Source of the DNA: Vibrio sp. MEBiC08052 | GTDB lineage: Bacteria; Pseudomonadota; Gammaproteobacteria; Enterobacterales; Vibrionaceae | DNA length: 64,000 nt | Direction: 5' to 3' | NCBI RefSeq assembly: GCF_001506075.1 | Contig: NZ_KQ947475.1 | Span: 337,209-401,208 of the forward strand | Shown here: in pieces, positions 8,811-18,605 of the stretch | Layout: every line of letters starts with the position of its first letter | Numbering within the stretch: the stretch's first letter is position 1 | Notes under the pieces: model-generated | Told to the model about the DNA's origin: nothing | Database searches by the model: none | What the model saw: the letters and a program-made list of their open reading frames with translations, nothing else | Translations under genes and position numbers: made by a program

Positions 8811-9341
8811 TTATTTGTTTTGCGCACGCTCATAAGAGGATTGGATCTCTGCGCGAGCTGATGCTGCATCTTCCCAGCCATCAACTTTCACCCATTTTCC
8901 TGACTCAAGCTCTTTGTAGCGCTCGAAGAAATGTTTGATTTGTGCTTTCAGCAGCTCAGGCAGATCGTTGACATCCTGAATATGGTCATATTCTTTGGTC
9001 AGTTTTGAGTGAGGTACGGCAACAACTTTTGCATCTTCACCTGATTCATCGGTCATTTTCAGCACACCGACAGGGCGGCAGCGAATCACAGCACCGGGAA
9101 CCAGTGGATAAGGTGTCGGAACCAGTACGTCAACCGGGTCACCATCTAAAGAGAGCGTATTGTTTACATAACCGTAGTTACATGGGTAGAACATTGGTGT
9201 AGACATGAAGCGGTCTACAAATACAGCACCAGACTCTTTGTCTACTTCATATTTGATTGGATCAGCATTCGCCGGGATTTCAATGACGACATAGATATCA
9301 TCAGGCAGAGACTTACCTGCTGGTATGTTATTCAAACTCAT
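8811..9341 (-). CDS. ppa: Inorganic pyrophosphatase
   Basis: Soluble family I pyrophosphatase, which hydrolyses PPi to two phosphates in the cytoplasm and pulls nucleotide, protein and nucleic acid synthesis forward. At 176 residues it has the E. coli length. The metal-binding signature DGDPVDVL places catalytic aspartates at 66, 68 and 71, matching E. coli D65/D67/D70 shifted by one. Other conserved segments include NYGYVNNT and the KxDGWEDA region near the C-terminus. Single gene, convergent with ytfP and bounded by the shared terminator. Identification is secure. Confidence 0.97.
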   Translation of the reverse strand: MSLNNIPAGKSLPDDIYVVIEIPANADPIKYEVDKESGAVFVDRFMSTPMFYPCNYGYVNNTLSLDGDPVDVLVPTPYPLVPGAVIRCRPVGVLKMTDESGEDAKVVAVPHSKLTKEYDHIQDVNDLPELLKAQIKHFFERYKELESGKWVKVDGWEDAASARAEIQSSYERAQNK

Positions 9342-9445
9342 GAATGTATTCCTTACTGTTTAGCGGACGTTTTGAAGCGCCTATTATTATTCACTTCACC
9401 GTTGAACGCAAAAAGTGTTGATCACTGAACGTGACGGGATAAGAA

Positions 9446-9465
9446 AAAGCGCCCGGAGGCGCTTT
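9446..9465 (-). terminator. Terminator of fbp
   Basis: An 8-bp stem AAAGCGCC / GGCGCTTT with a four-base loop. Read on the minus strand it ends in a T-run, just after the fbp stop codon. Confidence 0.85.
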
Positions 9466-9477
9466 ATACAGAGAGGC

Positions 9478-10491
9478 TTAATTGTCTTGATGGGCTTCCA
9501 GAAATTCCTGAAGCTTGGTCACCATGTTTTTTGAACCGACAAAAAATGGCACCCGTTGGTGTAGCTCTTGCGGATCAAGGTCAAGAATCCGGTTCATACC
9601 ATCAGTGGCGATACCACCGGCTTGCTCCATCAAAAATGCCATAGGATTACACTCGTAGAGCAGACGGAGTTTACCCTGTGGGTGACTGAGTGTACTTGGG
9701 TACAGATAGATCCCGCCTTTAAGCAAGTTACGGTGAAAATCAGCCACCAGTGAACCGATATAACGTGAGGTATAAGGACGATTATCTTCCGGCACGTTTT
9801 CCTGACAGTGTTTAATGTATTTTTTCACCCCGGTCGGGAAACGAATGTAGTTGCCTTCGTTAATCGAATAGATGCGGCCGTCTTCCGGGATCATCATATT
9901 CTCATGGGAGAGACAGAATGTGCCCAACGACGGATCGTAAGTAAAGCCGTTGACGCCATTGCCTGTGGTGTACACCAACATGGTAGAAGAGCCGTAAATG
10001 ACGTATCCGGCTGCGACCTGTTTATTGCCCGGTTGCAGAAAATCTTCAGCTGTCGGTGTGGTACCAATCGGGGAGACGCGACGGTAAATTGAAAAAATCG
10101 TTCCGACCGACACATTCACGTCAATATTGGTTGAGCCGTCAAGCGGATCCATCAACACGACATACTTGGCATTCTTATTCAATTCTTTATTGAATATGAT
10201 AGCCTCATCTTCTTCTTCACTCGCGACACCGCAGACTTGGTCTCGGGCCTCAAGCGCTGCTTTAAACTTCTCATTGGCGTAGACATCGAGTTTCTGCTGA
10301 TCTTCGCCCTGAATGTTCTCTGTACCGACAGCTCCGGTAATATCGACGAGCCCCGCTTTATTGATTTCACGGTTTACGATTTTTGCTGCCAAACGTATCG
10401 AAGCAAGAAGGGAAGAGAGCTCTCCGCTTGCATGAGGAAAATCGGTTTGTTTTTCAACAATGAATTCTCCTAAGGTTCTCATCTCTGACAT
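9478..10491 (-). CDS. fbp: Class I fructose-1,6-bisphosphatase
   Basis: This gluconeogenic enzyme hydrolyses fructose-1,6-bisphosphate to fructose-6-phosphate in the cytoplasm. The 337-residue product carries the class I signature [12 protein letters not shown] at residues 115-126, the acidic metal-binding SEEEDE at about 91-96, and the substrate segment [20 protein letters not shown] (split by the family into two motifs). It aligns end to end with E. coli Fbp. ATG at 10491 is favoured by an AAGGAA site 6 bases upstream; the frame extends to 10515 without support. It is divergent from mpl, with a long inverted repeat in the shared upstream region. Confidence 0.96.
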   Translation of the reverse strand: MSEMRTLGEFIVEKQTDFPHASGELSSLLASIRLAAKIVNREINKAGLVDITGAVGTENIQGEDQQKLDVYANEKFKAALEARDQVCGVASEEEDEAIIFNKELNKNAKYVVLMDPLDGSTNIDVNVSVGTIFSIYRRVSPIGTTPTAEDFLQPGNKQVAAGYVIYGSSTMLVYTTGNGVNGFTYDPSLGTFCLSHENMMIPEDGRIYSINEGNYIRFPTGVKKYIKHCQENVPEDNRPYTSRYIGSLVADFHRNLLKGGIYLYPSTLSHPQGKLRLLYECNPMAFLMEQAGGIATDGMNRILDLDPQELHQRVPFFVGSKNMVTKLQEFLEAHQDN

Positions 10492-10795
10492 GTTATTTCC
10501 TTGAAAAGCAATCATGAATACTTGCCATTAGTCTGAAAGACAGCAAATTGGCATTATGCAAATGGGCGATAGATGCCCTTTAAATAAGATTCTATGATCC
10601 AGATCTTATTTAAGGTAATAAAGTAACTGACTCAGATCTCATTTTTCATACAAGATACCGACAATCGTGAATCCTGCCAGACTGAGGGTAAAATCTCTGT
10701 CGGATTGTCGATTTCCGGCTCGCTTTTATGGTGTGAATCATGATAATGAAGGGCAGTAAGATGAGCGAAAATCAGAGCAGAGGACTGAGGGATTC
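10492..10795. other. Divergent fbp/mpl regulatory region with inverted repeats
   Basis: No gene is seen in these 304 bases. A long inverted repeat, TTAAATAAGAT / ATCTTATTTAA, spans 10578-10615 and extends to 13 pairs with one G-U, around a 12-base centre. A second one, CGACAATC / GATTGTCG, pairs 10659-10666 with 10703-10710. A GAGGG ribosome binding site precedes the mpl ATG. The repeats may be protein-binding sites or RNA hairpins in the fbp or mpl leaders. Confidence 0.5.
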
Positions 10796-12160
10796 ATGCA
10801 CATACATATACTCGGAATTTGTGGCACATTTATGGGCGGCGTCGCGACGCTGGCGCGCCAGATGGGACATCGGGTTACCGGTTCCGATGCCAATGTTTAT
10901 CCACCAATGAGCACTTTGCTGGAATCTCAAGGTATTGAAATTATAGAGGGTTTTGATGTAAATCAGCTTAATCCTTGTCCTGATTTAGTGGTGATCGGTA
11001 ATGCACTGAGCCGTGGTAATCCCTGTGTTGAGTACGTCCTCAATCATCGTCTGCCCTATACGTCCGGACCGCAGTGGTTGAGTGAGTTTTTACTGCGGGA
11101 ACGATGGGTACTGGCGGTTTCCGGCACCCATGGGAAAACCACCACAGCCAGTATGCTGAGTTGGATACTGGAATACTGCGGCTATCAGCCCGGTTTTCTG
11201 GTCGGAGGTGTGCTCGGCAACTTCGGAATTTCTGCCAGACTTGGTGAAAGTGACTTTTTTGTCGTCGAAGCCGATGAATATGACAGTGCTTTTTTCGATA
11301 AGCGATCTAAGTTTGTCCACTACCATCCGAATACCCTGATCCTGAACAATCTAGAGTTCGATCATGCTGATATCTTCGACGATCTTGCAGCGATTAAGAA
11401 ACAATTTCATCACTTGGTCCGAACGGTTCCCGGCATTGGCCGTATCCTGTCACCCCAAGATGATCCCGCTTTAAATGATGTTTTAGACCAAGGATGCTGG
11501 AGCGAGCAAGAGTTTTGCGGTGAGAATGCAAACTGGAATGCAACAAAATTGTCAAAAGATGGATCATCGTTCCAAATATTGTTCAATGGTGAGATAGCTG
11601 GCACTGTGTCATGGGATTTGATCGGTGATCATAATGTACATAACGCAATCATGGCCGTAGCGGCAGCCCGACATGTTGGTGTCGTCCCAGCGATGGCTTG
11701 TGAAGCGTTGGGTCACTTTATTAATACTAAACGCCGTCTGGAACAGCGTGGCGAAGTGCGTGGCGTGACGGTTTATGATGACTTTGCCCATCATCCGACA
11801 GCCATTCAACAAACATTGGCGGGACTGCGTGCAAAAGTGGGCTCGCAACGGATTCTTGCGGTACTGGAACCACGCTCGGCAACGATGAAAATGGGTGTAC
11901 ATAAGCAGGTGCTGGCAGATGCCTTGGCTCAGGCTGATATGGTGTTTATTTACCAGCCGCAAGAACTGACATGGCCTGTTGCTGATGTGGTCGCACAGTG
12001 TCACCAGCCGGGATACGCGGCCGATGATATTGATGCTTTAGTGCAACAAGTGGTGCAGGTTGCCAATGCCGGGGATTCGATTCTGGTGATGAGCAATGGT
12101 GGTTTCGGTGGCATTCATGACAAACTGCTGCAACAGTTGGAAAGGGGTTATCATGAGTGA
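10796..12160 (+). CDS. mpl: UDP-MurNAc:L-alanyl-gamma-D-glutamyl-meso-diaminopimelate ligase
   Basis: Mpl is a Mur-ligase family enzyme that joins recycled murein tripeptide to UDP-N-acetylmuramic acid, returning it to peptidoglycan synthesis. The 454-residue protein has an N-terminal Rossmann-like UDP-binding domain ([12 protein letters not shown]), the ATP-binding P-loop GTHGKTT at residues 110-116, the [16 protein letters not shown] region typical of Mpl rather than MurC, and the C-terminal [10 protein letters not shown] motif. The last codons overlap the ubiX start. It is preceded by a GAGGG site. The gene order mpl-ubiX is consistent with co-translation. Identification is secure. Confidence 0.95.
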   Translation: MHIHILGICGTFMGGVATLARQMGHRVTGSDANVYPPMSTLLESQGIEIIEGFDVNQLNPCPDLVVIGNALSRGNPCVEYVLNHRLPYTSGPQWLSEFLLRERWVLAVSGTHGKTTTASMLSWILEYCGYQPGFLVGGVLGNFGISARLGESDFFVVEADEYDSAFFDKRSKFVHYHPNTLILNNLEFDHADIFDDLAAIKKQFHHLVRTVPGIGRILSPQDDPALNDVLDQGCWSEQEFCGENANWNATKLSKDGSSFQILFNGEIAGTVSWDLIGDHNVHNAIMAVAAARHVGVVPAMACEALGHFINTKRRLEQRGEVRGVTVYDDFAHHPTAIQQTLAGLRAKVGSQRILAVLEPRSATMKMGVHKQVLADALAQADMVFIYQPQELTWPVADVVAQCHQPGYAADDIDALVQQVVQVANAGDSILVMSNGGFGGIHDKLLQQLERGYHE

Positions 12161-12776
12161 TATTCAGCGAGAAAAAACAATTACATTAGCTTGGACCGGT
12201 GCTTCCGGGGCGCCTTACGGATTACGCTTACTTCAGCATTTGCTGGCCGCAGATTATCAGGTGTATCTGTTGATCTCGTCAGCGGCAAGAGTGGTGCTGG
12301 CGACCGAGCACGGTTTGAAGCTTTCCGCTGCACCGGACAAAGCCCATCAGACGTTGGTGGAACATCTGCAATGCCGGAGTGAGCAGTTGGTTGTCTGTGG
12401 CAAAGAAGATTGGTTTTCTCCGGTTGCTTCGGGTTCATCAGCACCCAAGCAAATGGTGGTTTGTCCTTGTTCTGCCGGGAGTGTCGCGTCGATTGCTTAC
12501 GGCATGTCAGACAATTTGATTGAGCGCGCCGCTGATGTGGTGATCAAAGAAAAAGGACAACTGCTGCTAGTGGTACGGGAAACACCGTTTTCAACCATCC
12601 ATTTAGAAAACATGTTGAAGCTGTCACAGGTTGGTGTGACCATCATGCCGGCTGCGCCCGGATTTTATCATCAGCCTCAGTCGATTGATGATTTAGTCGA
12701 TTTTATGGTCGCGCGGATTCTTGACCATCTAGGGATCGAGCAGACTGTGGTGCCGCGCTGGGGATATCAGCACTGA
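12153..12776 (+). CDS. ubiX: Flavin prenyltransferase UbiX
   Basis: UbiX attaches a dimethylallyl group to FMN to make the prenylated flavin cofactor required by the UbiD decarboxylase of ubiquinone synthesis. The 207-residue protein has the N-terminal [11 protein letters not shown]/substrate motif at about residues 16-23. It also has [15 protein letters not shown] (equivalent to the conserved CSxxTLAxIAxG segment) and the late PAAPGFY motif. The start at 12153 lies eight bases inside mpl, preceded by AAAGGGG, and fits the family length; the frame extends to 12096 only within mpl. No ubiD is present nearby in this window. Confidence 0.94.
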   Translation: MSDIQREKTITLAWTGASGAPYGLRLLQHLLAADYQVYLLISSAARVVLATEHGLKLSAAPDKAHQTLVEHLQCRSEQLVVCGKEDWFSPVASGSSAPKQMVVCPCSAGSVASIAYGMSDNLIERAADVVIKEKGQLLLVVRETPFSTIHLENMLKLSQVGVTIMPAAPGFYHQPQSIDDLVDFMVARILDHLGIEQTVVPRWGYQH

Positions 12777-12820
12777 ATCATCAGTAGCACATTGATTCAA
12801 TTCACAGTAAAATTGTCCGC

Positions 12821-12941
12821 ACTCATCGGGGAGCTTCAATGACAAACAACCGATTCGGTATGTTGTCATGGTGCTGAGATTGGGCGATTGCCCGGAACCC
12901 GCAACGACCTGAACCAGATAATGCTGGCGTAGGAATTGAGT
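12821..12941 (+). ncRNA. TPP riboswitch (THI element)
   Basis: The segment carries the hallmark THI-box pieces in order: CGGGGAGC, GGTGCTGAGAT, CCCGGAACC, GACCTGAACCAGATAATGCTGGCGTAGGAA. An outer P1 helix can form between ACTCA at 12821-12825 and TGAGT at 12937-12941. It lies 63 bases before the thiB start codon, so thiamine pyrophosphate should lower expression of the thiamine uptake operon. Downstream, a 6-bp hairpin (12956-12971) and a GCTCG/CGAGC hairpin (12981-12985 with 12998-13002) that holds the ribosome binding site in its loop could form the expression platform. Confidence 0.93.
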
Positions 12942-13003
12942 TTGGTCTGCCCTTTTTGAGGCCTGCCTCAACCCTGTGCCGCTCGTATCAAGGAGAGCGA
13001 GCC

Positions 13004-14020
13004 GTGACATTGAACTATTCTAAAGCCTCGATTTATGCAGGCATCTTTATCTTAAGTTTGACCACCGGATTGGTGCAGGCGAAGTCCCCTGAACTGACCG
13101 TGTATACCTATGATTCTTTTACCTCGGAATGGGGCCCCGGGCCTGCGATTAAGCAAGCATTTGAGGCGCGCTGTCACTGCGAGCTGAACTATGTGGCACT
13201 CGACGATGGAGTCTCAATTCTCAATCGTCTGAGGCTTGAAGGCAATCATAGTCAGGCGGATATTGTTCTGGGGCTGGATGACAGCCTGATGGCAGAAGCC
13301 AAACAGACAGGACTGCTAGCCAAACATCATGTCGATACCACAGCATTAACGCTCCCCAACGGCTGGCATGATGATGTGTTCATTCCTTACGATTATGGCT
13401 ATTTTGCTTTTGTTTACCGTAAGGATTTACTCCCCAATCCGCCACACAGTCTTAAAGCACTGGTTGAACAAGCGCCTGATTTGAAAATCATCTATCAGGA
13501 TCCGCGGACATCGACTCCGGGTCAGGGGCTGCTGTTATGGATGAAATCCGTCTACGGTGATCAGGCGGCTCAAGCCTGGCAACAATTGGCGGAGAAAACG
13601 GTCACGGTCACCAAAGGTTGGTCGGAAGCCTATTCGATGTTTCTCAAAGGCGAATCGGATATGGTTCTGTCGTACACCACTTCACCGGCCTATCATCAGG
13701 TCGCTGAGCAGGATGATCGCTATACGGCTGCTGAGTTTTCGGAAGGGCATTACATGCAGGTCGAAGTGGCCGCTAAATTGGCGGGGAGTCCACATCAGGC
13801 GCTTGCCGATCAGTTTATGCAGTTTATCTTGAGCGATGATTTTCAGTCAGTCATTCCGACGACGAACTGGATGTATCCGGTGACATCGGTCGCGCTGCCG
13901 GATGCTTACAGTCATCTTTCTATACCGAAGAAAGCATTACAGTTTTCTGCGCCGCAGATTGCAGAAAATCGTAAACATTGGATTCGTGAGTGGCAAACAG
14001 CGCTCACGCAGGCTCGGTAA
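13004..14020 (+). CDS. thiB: Thiamine/TPP-binding periplasmic protein ThiB
   Basis: Solute-binding component of the ThiBPQ ABC importer, binding thiamine, its monophosphate or pyrophosphate in the periplasm. The 338-residue protein starts with GTG, chosen because AAGGAG lies 8 bases upstream and a signal peptide follows (likely cleavage after VQA, residue 26). The mature region has the family pattern LTVYTYDSFTSEWGPGP, then IVLGLDD, PYDYGYFAFVY and TSTPGQGLLLW. It is directly downstream of the TPP riboswitch, and thiP and thiQ follow with overlaps. The frame also opens earlier at TTG 12956, inside the riboswitch expression platform, which is not a plausible start. Confidence 0.95.
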   Translation: MTLNYSKASIYAGIFILSLTTGLVQAKSPELTVYTYDSFTSEWGPGPAIKQAFEARCHCELNYVALDDGVSILNRLRLEGNHSQADIVLGLDDSLMAEAKQTGLLAKHHVDTTALTLPNGWHDDVFIPYDYGYFAFVYRKDLLPNPPHSLKALVEQAPDLKIIYQDPRTSTPGQGLLLWMKSVYGDQAAQAWQQLAEKTVTVTKGWSEAYSMFLKGESDMVLSYTTSPAYHQVAEQDDRYTAAEFSEGHYMQVEVAAKLAGSPHQALADQFMQFILSDDFQSVIPTTNWMYPVTSVALPDAYSHLSIPKKALQFSAPQIAENRKHWIREWQTALTQAR

Positions 14021-15633
14021 TTGGTACGGTGATCCTGCAACGGGTTCCCCGAATCGGGCTCTGGGTTGCGACGGGTGTCGTGGTCTTTATCCTGAGTGCA
14101 TTCGGGGCATTACTGGTTCATGCATCCGGTCTCGAACTGACGACCGTGCTGAGTGACCCTTATTATCTCCATGTCACGCGGTTTAGTTTTTATCAGGCAT
14201 TGTTATCCATGTTGCTGAGTGTGATTCCGGCGATTCCGGTTGCCTTGGCTTTACACCGTCGCGCTTTTCCCGGCCGCGATTTGCTGATCAAACTTTTTTC
14301 GACCACATTGGTGATACCGGTGTTAGTCGGGGTGTTTGGTTTGCTGGCGATTTATGGCCGCAGCGGTTTTTTAGCCGATGCACTGCATACACTGGATCTG
14401 GATTTCAGCTTTTCAGTTTATGGTTTGAATGGCATCTTGCTGGCACATGTTTTTTTTAATCTGCCTTATGCCAGCCGGTTGTTTTTACATACGCTGGAAA
14501 TGATCCCCGGAGAGCAGTCATTATTAGCCTGTCATCTGGGGATGACACCGTGGCAAGTGTTTCGTTATGTCAACTGGCCACGGATTCGTCAGCAGATGCC
14601 CCATGTCGCCGGATTGGTTTTCATGTTGTGTTTTACCAGTTTTGCGACCGTAATGGCATTGGGGGGCGGGCCGCAGTCTACCACTATTGAACTGGCAATT
14701 TATCAGGCGATTAAGTTTGATTTTGATCTGCGCGCCGGTGCCATGTTAGCACTGTGGCAAATGTTACTGTGTGGGGCGTTGGCTTTTATGCTGCAAAGCA
14801 TCACCAAAACTATCAACGCGAGTAGTCAGGGAGATTCTCCCCGCCAGCCGTTATTTCGTGATAGTCGTTGGGCGCGTTACTGGGATTGCGGATGGATTAT
14901 TGGCTGTGGACTGTTAGTGTTGCCGCCGCTCGTCATGGTGATGATTTCCGGCCTCAATTCACACCTGTGGGTAGTGCTGAGTGGCGCGGGTTTTTGGCAG
15001 GCATTCGGGAGCTCTTTGCGTGTTGCGGTCGTGGCCGGTTCTCTCGCTCTGGTTGCGGGTATCGGTGTCTTGCTGACGAGCCGGAGTTGGCGACTGAATC
15101 ATCAACGGCGGCGTGCCGATGGGCTGGAAACGATTGGTATGATGGTTTTGGTCACTCCGGGGTTGGTGATTAGTACCGGGCTCTTTCTGCTGTTACGCGC
15201 TTTTACTAACGCGTTTGATTTTGCCTATTGGGTCGTTGTGGCGGTCAATGCCATGATGGCTTTACCTTATGTGATTAAAACCTTACAGCAACCGTTATGG
15301 ATGTTGGCGCAGCAGTATCAGTATCTGTGTGCCAGCCTGGGAATGCAGGGGTGGCGTCGTCTCTGGCTGGTGGAGTGGCGTGCCGTGAGAAAGCCGATTA
15401 TTCACGCATGGGTGATCAGCTTTTTGGTGGCGATGGGGGATTTGAGTGCCATCGCGTTATTCGGCAGTCAGGATTTCAGAACCTTGCCACTTTATCTTTA
15501 TCAGTTACTGGGAAGCTATCAGATGGAATCCGCTGCTGTGGTGGCCGGTTGTTTATTGATCATCAGTCTCGGATGCTTTTTCATTGCGGAGCGTCTGTTT
15601 CGGCGCGGGGGATATATCAATGCTGACACTTGA
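13990..15633 (+). CDS. thiP: Thiamine ABC transporter permease ThiP
   Basis: Inner-membrane permease of the thiamine importer. The product of about 547 residues contains two tandem BPD-type permease modules with around 12 hydrophobic segments. Each module has an EAA-like loop (for example EMIPGEQSLLACHLGMTPW in the first, and the segment around ASLGMQGWRRLWLVEW in the second) that contacts the ATPase ThiQ. The start is uncertain: GTG 13990 overlaps the end of thiB by 31 bases, and GTG 14029, nine bases after the thiB stop, is an alternative; neither has a strong ribosome binding site. The end overlaps thiQ. Function is secure from sequence and operon. Confidence 0.94.
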   Translation: MANSAHAGSVIGTVILQRVPRIGLWVATGVVVFILSAFGALLVHASGLELTTVLSDPYYLHVTRFSFYQALLSMLLSVIPAIPVALALHRRAFPGRDLLIKLFSTTLVIPVLVGVFGLLAIYGRSGFLADALHTLDLDFSFSVYGLNGILLAHVFFNLPYASRLFLHTLEMIPGEQSLLACHLGMTPWQVFRYVNWPRIRQQMPHVAGLVFMLCFTSFATVMALGGGPQSTTIELAIYQAIKFDFDLRAGAMLALWQMLLCGALAFMLQSITKTINASSQGDSPRQPLFRDSRWARYWDCGWIIGCGLLVLPPLVMVMISGLNSHLWVVLSGAGFWQAFGSSLRVAVVAGSLALVAGIGVLLTSRSWRLNHQRRRADGLETIGMMVLVTPGLVISTGLFLLLRAFTNAFDFAYWVVVAVNAMMALPYVIKTLQQPLWMLAQQYQYLCASLGMQGWRRLWLVEWRAVRKPIIHAWVISFLVAMGDLSAIALFGSQDFRTLPLYLYQLLGSYQMESAAVVAGCLLIISLGCFFIAERLFRRGGYINADT

Positions 15634-16324
15634 TCAGGTGCGTTATGAATATCAACAGGAATGGTTTGATTTCTCGCTCGCTGTGCCGCAAGGTAGTATT
15701 TGGGCTCTGATGGGGCCGAGTGGGGCCGGGAAATCGACGCTGTTAAGTCTGGTTGCCGGGTTTATTGCGCCGAAGTCCGGTGACATCCGGGTTGATGATC
15801 AATCGGTGTTGGCTCTGCCGCCGTATGAGCGTCCATTCTCGATGCTATTTCAGGAGCACAATCTTTTTTCTCACTTATCGGTGCGTGACAATATCGGACT
15901 AGGGCTGCATCCGGGGTTAAAACTGACGCGTAAAGACTGGGATAAAGTCGGACATGCTGCGCATCAAGTCGGCATCGAAACACTGTTAGACCGACGGCCG
16001 GAACAGTTGTCCGGCGGGCAACGGCAGCGGGTTGCGCTGGCGCGTTGTTTTGTACAGGAACGTTCACACTGGCTGTTGGATGAACCTTTTTCAGCATTAG
16101 ATCCGATTTTACGGGCTGATATGCTGGCTTTGGTCAGACGTTTGGCCAATGAGCGCAATATTTCGGTGTTGATGGTTACTCATCATGTTAATGATGCCAA
16201 AAATATGGCCAGCCATTTTGCCTATATCGATGAGAATCATGTTCAGGTGACTGGGGAAATTGAGGGGTTGACTGCATCGCACCCGAGCGAGTCGCTGAAT
16301 GCATTTATCCGTGCGGGAAATTGA
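15620..16324 (+). CDS. thiQ: Thiamine ABC transporter ATP-binding protein ThiQ
   Basis: ATPase subunit energising ThiBP. The 234-residue protein has Walker A GPSGAGKST at about residues 32-40, Q-loop LFQEHN, signature LSGGQRQRVALARC and Walker B WLLDEPFSALDP followed by the switch histidine in VTHHVNDA. The start at 15620 overlaps thiP by 14 bases and follows a purine-rich GGGGGA. It is the last gene of the riboswitch-controlled thiBPQ operon; the next gene, darP, is convergent. Confidence 0.96.
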   Translation: MLTLDQVRYEYQQEWFDFSLAVPQGSIWALMGPSGAGKSTLLSLVAGFIAPKSGDIRVDDQSVLALPPYERPFSMLFQEHNLFSHLSVRDNIGLGLHPGLKLTRKDWDKVGHAAHQVGIETLLDRRPEQLSGGQRQRVALARCFVQERSHWLLDEPFSALDPILRADMLALVRRLANERNISVLMVTHHVNDAKNMASHFAYIDENHVQVTGEIEGLTASHPSESLNAFIRAGN

Positions 16325-16378
16325 GGATGAAAGTGCCATGCCTTTATCACGGCATGACGCCTTCATCGCGTAGATATA

Positions 16379-16906
16379 TTACTCCGAAGTTTCTTCTAAC
16401 GATTTCAGGAGTTGGAAGATCTCTCTGGCTGATTTTGATGATTTTCCGCTCTGCTGTTCTTTTTTCGCCTGACGAATCAAATGACGCAGTTGCTGACGGT
16501 CCACTTCAGGATGCTTTTCTATCACGGCATTGATGGCCGTATCCCCTTCCTCAATCAATTGATCCCGCTGTTGTTCCAGACGGTGGAACGCGGCGGTTGC
16601 CTGAGCATGTTTGTTACGGTACTTATCCAACGCAGCCTGAATCGGTTCCACATCGATATGACGCATTAAACGGCCAATATACTGAAGTTGTCGTCTTCTC
16701 GCTTCATTCTTAAAGCGTTGCGCATCTTTGATTGCCTCGGCAAGCTCGGCCGGCAACGGGAACTTCTCCAAAGAGGCCGGCTTGAGTTCAACCAGTGCTT
16801 CCCCGAGTTGTTGCAACTCAATCATGTCATTCTTCATTTCGGTTTTACTGACCCAAATGATCTCTTCTTCCTCTTCCCAGGGAGCTTTTTGATTTTTGCG
16901 CGCCAT
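16379..16906 (-). CDS. darP: Ribosome biogenesis factor DarP (YjgA)
   Basis: The YjgA/DUF615 family protein (dual-action ribosomal maturation protein) associates with late pre-50S particles. The 175-residue product is highly charged and helical, begins with the acidic [16 protein letters not shown] patch, and shows the conserved LxxLPLPxEL-like and [13 protein letters not shown] segments. The length agrees with E. coli YjgA (183). It is divergent from pmbA, with 109 bp between the two starts; yjgA and pmbA are also divergent neighbours in other gammaproteobacteria. Cytosolic, no signal. Confidence 0.94.
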   Translation of the reverse strand: MARKNQKAPWEEEEEIIWVSKTEMKNDMIELQQLGEALVELKPASLEKFPLPAELAEAIKDAQRFKNEARRRQLQYIGRLMRHIDVEPIQAALDKYRNKHAQATAAFHRLEQQRDQLIEEGDTAINAVIEKHPEVDRQQLRHLIRQAKKEQQSGKSSKSAREIFQLLKSLEETSE

Positions 16907-17015
16907 AGTCTCTAACTTATCTGCTTATCAATGTCTGTTATTTTAGCAAGAATCGTGGGGAGAACGAGAATTTCTTGTTATGCTATCGAAATAGTTTCAA
17001 TAAGAGACATCAGTT

Positions 17016-18362
17016 ATGAATGTAAAACAGCAAGTTGCACAACAGCGAAGTGAGCTTGAAGCTGCAGTCGCGAAAGCTTTAGAGCTTGCATCGTCACAAG
17101 CGGACGCCGCAGAAGTGGCGATTACCAAGAGTACGGGGCTCAGTGTTTCAACCCGTTTTTGTGAAGTCGAGAATGTCGAGTTTAACAGTGATGGTGCCTT
17201 GGGGATTACAGTTTACCGGGGTCAGCGCAGAGGCAGTGCTTCGACATCCGATCTGAGTGAACAAGCGATTCAACAGACTGTGTTGGCTGCATTGGATATT
17301 GCCCAGTATACCTCGGAAGATCCGTTTGCCGGCCCTGCACCAAAAGAGTTGATGGTGCAAGAGATTCCGGATCTGGATCTGTTCCACCCGGATGAACCGA
17401 ATCCGGATGAGGCTGCCAGCATTGCGATTGCCGCAGAAAGAGCCGCGCTCGATTACAGCACCAAGATCAAACAGAGTGATGGCGCGAGTTATGACAGTCA
17501 CTACGGTGTCAAAGTCTACGGCAATAGTCATGGCTTGCTTGCCAGTTATGCATCCAGCCGTCACAGTATTAGTTGCTGTGTGATTGGTCAGGGCGAACAG
17601 GATCACATGGAGCGAGATTACAGCTATACCATTGCGCGCCATAAAGATGATCTGTGGACACCGCAACAAGTCGGTCAACTTGCGGCCGAGCGAACCGTGA
17701 ACCGGTTGGATCCGCAAAAACTGAAAACCGGTCATTATCCGGTAATGTTTGCTCCGGAAATTGCGACCGGCCTGATCGGCCATTTCGTGATGGCGATTTC
17801 CGGTGGCAATTTATATCGTAAATCATCATTCTTGCTGGATCATCTGGGCGAGAAAATTTTCCCGGACTGGTTCTCGATTGCTGAGCGACCACATATTCTG
17901 CGTGGATTGGCTTCCAGCCCGTTTGACAGTGAAGGGCTGGCCACACGGGATTTAGACATCGTCACCGATGGGGTGTTAGAGACTTATTTGTTGGCCAGCT
18001 ATGCCGCGAGAAAGCTGAATATGACGCCGACCGGCCATGCCGGCGGAATTCACAACTGGTTTGTGAAATCCTCCGGTGAGCAGGATTTCCAGCAGATGCT
18101 GAAAGCAATGGGTACCGGCTTCTTGGTCACTGAAGTGATGGGACAGGGCGTGAATATTGTTACCGGTGATTACTCACGCGGTGCTGCCGGTTTCTGGGTT
18201 GAAAATGGCGAGATTCAGTATCCAGTATCTGGCATCACCATTGCCGCGGGGCTGAAAGATATGTTTAGCAACATCGTTGCAGTCGGCAATGATGTTGATG
18301 TGCGTTCTCAGATTCAGACCGGTTCTATTCTGATTGAATCAATGAAGGTAGCCGGGGAATAA
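17016..18362 (+). CDS. pmbA: Metalloprotease-like protein PmbA (TldE)
   Basis: PmbA/TldE is the partner of TldD in the heterodimeric TldD/E protease, known for maturation of microcin B17 and degradation of CcdA. The 448-residue protein shows the PmbA family arrangement: an N-terminal substrate domain (to about residue 220) and a C-terminal half with [23 protein letters not shown] and the region [10 protein letters not shown]. TldE lacks the HExxxH zinc motif of TldD, and none is seen here. A strong terminator follows. TldD is not in this window. Confidence 0.95.
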   Translation: MNVKQQVAQQRSELEAAVAKALELASSQADAAEVAITKSTGLSVSTRFCEVENVEFNSDGALGITVYRGQRRGSASTSDLSEQAIQQTVLAALDIAQYTSEDPFAGPAPKELMVQEIPDLDLFHPDEPNPDEAASIAIAAERAALDYSTKIKQSDGASYDSHYGVKVYGNSHGLLASYASSRHSISCCVIGQGEQDHMERDYSYTIARHKDDLWTPQQVGQLAAERTVNRLDPQKLKTGHYPVMFAPEIATGLIGHFVMAISGGNLYRKSSFLLDHLGEKIFPDWFSIAERPHILRGLASSPFDSEGLATRDLDIVTDGVLETYLLASYAARKLNMTPTGHAGGIHNWFVKSSGEQDFQQMLKAMGTGFLVTEVMGQGVNIVTGDYSRGAAGFWVENGEIQYPVSGITIAAGLKDMFSNIVAVGNDVDVRSQIQTGSILIESMKVAGE

Positions 18363-18388
18363 TTATTCTTCTTCCATCAAATCGATTG

Positions 18389-18416
18389 AAGCGGGCTTAA
18401 TAGCCCGCTTTTTCTT
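18389..18416 (+). terminator. Rho-independent terminator after pmbA
   Basis: Perfect 9-bp stem AAGCGGGCT / AGCCCGCTT with a TAAT loop followed by TTTCTT, 27 bases after the pmbA stop. Confidence 0.9.
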
Positions 18417-18605
18417 AATGCGATAATTATCAGTGACTGGTATTTATTTTGAGTAAAATATCACGAGTCACAACAAAGCACTGCAACATCTTGAATTGCT
18501 ATGTTAATTTATAGCAAATTTTTCCAGTTCTTCTTCATGGTTTTCAGCGTAGTCCGATTTGTGTCGCTGAGTGAATCATCGATTCTGTCGGTAAGGAATA
18601 AAGTC

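Noticed and set aside
16331..16360. Terminator between thiQ and darP
   Set aside because: CATGCC/GGCATG gives only six pairs with an eight-base loop and no T-run; too weak to call.
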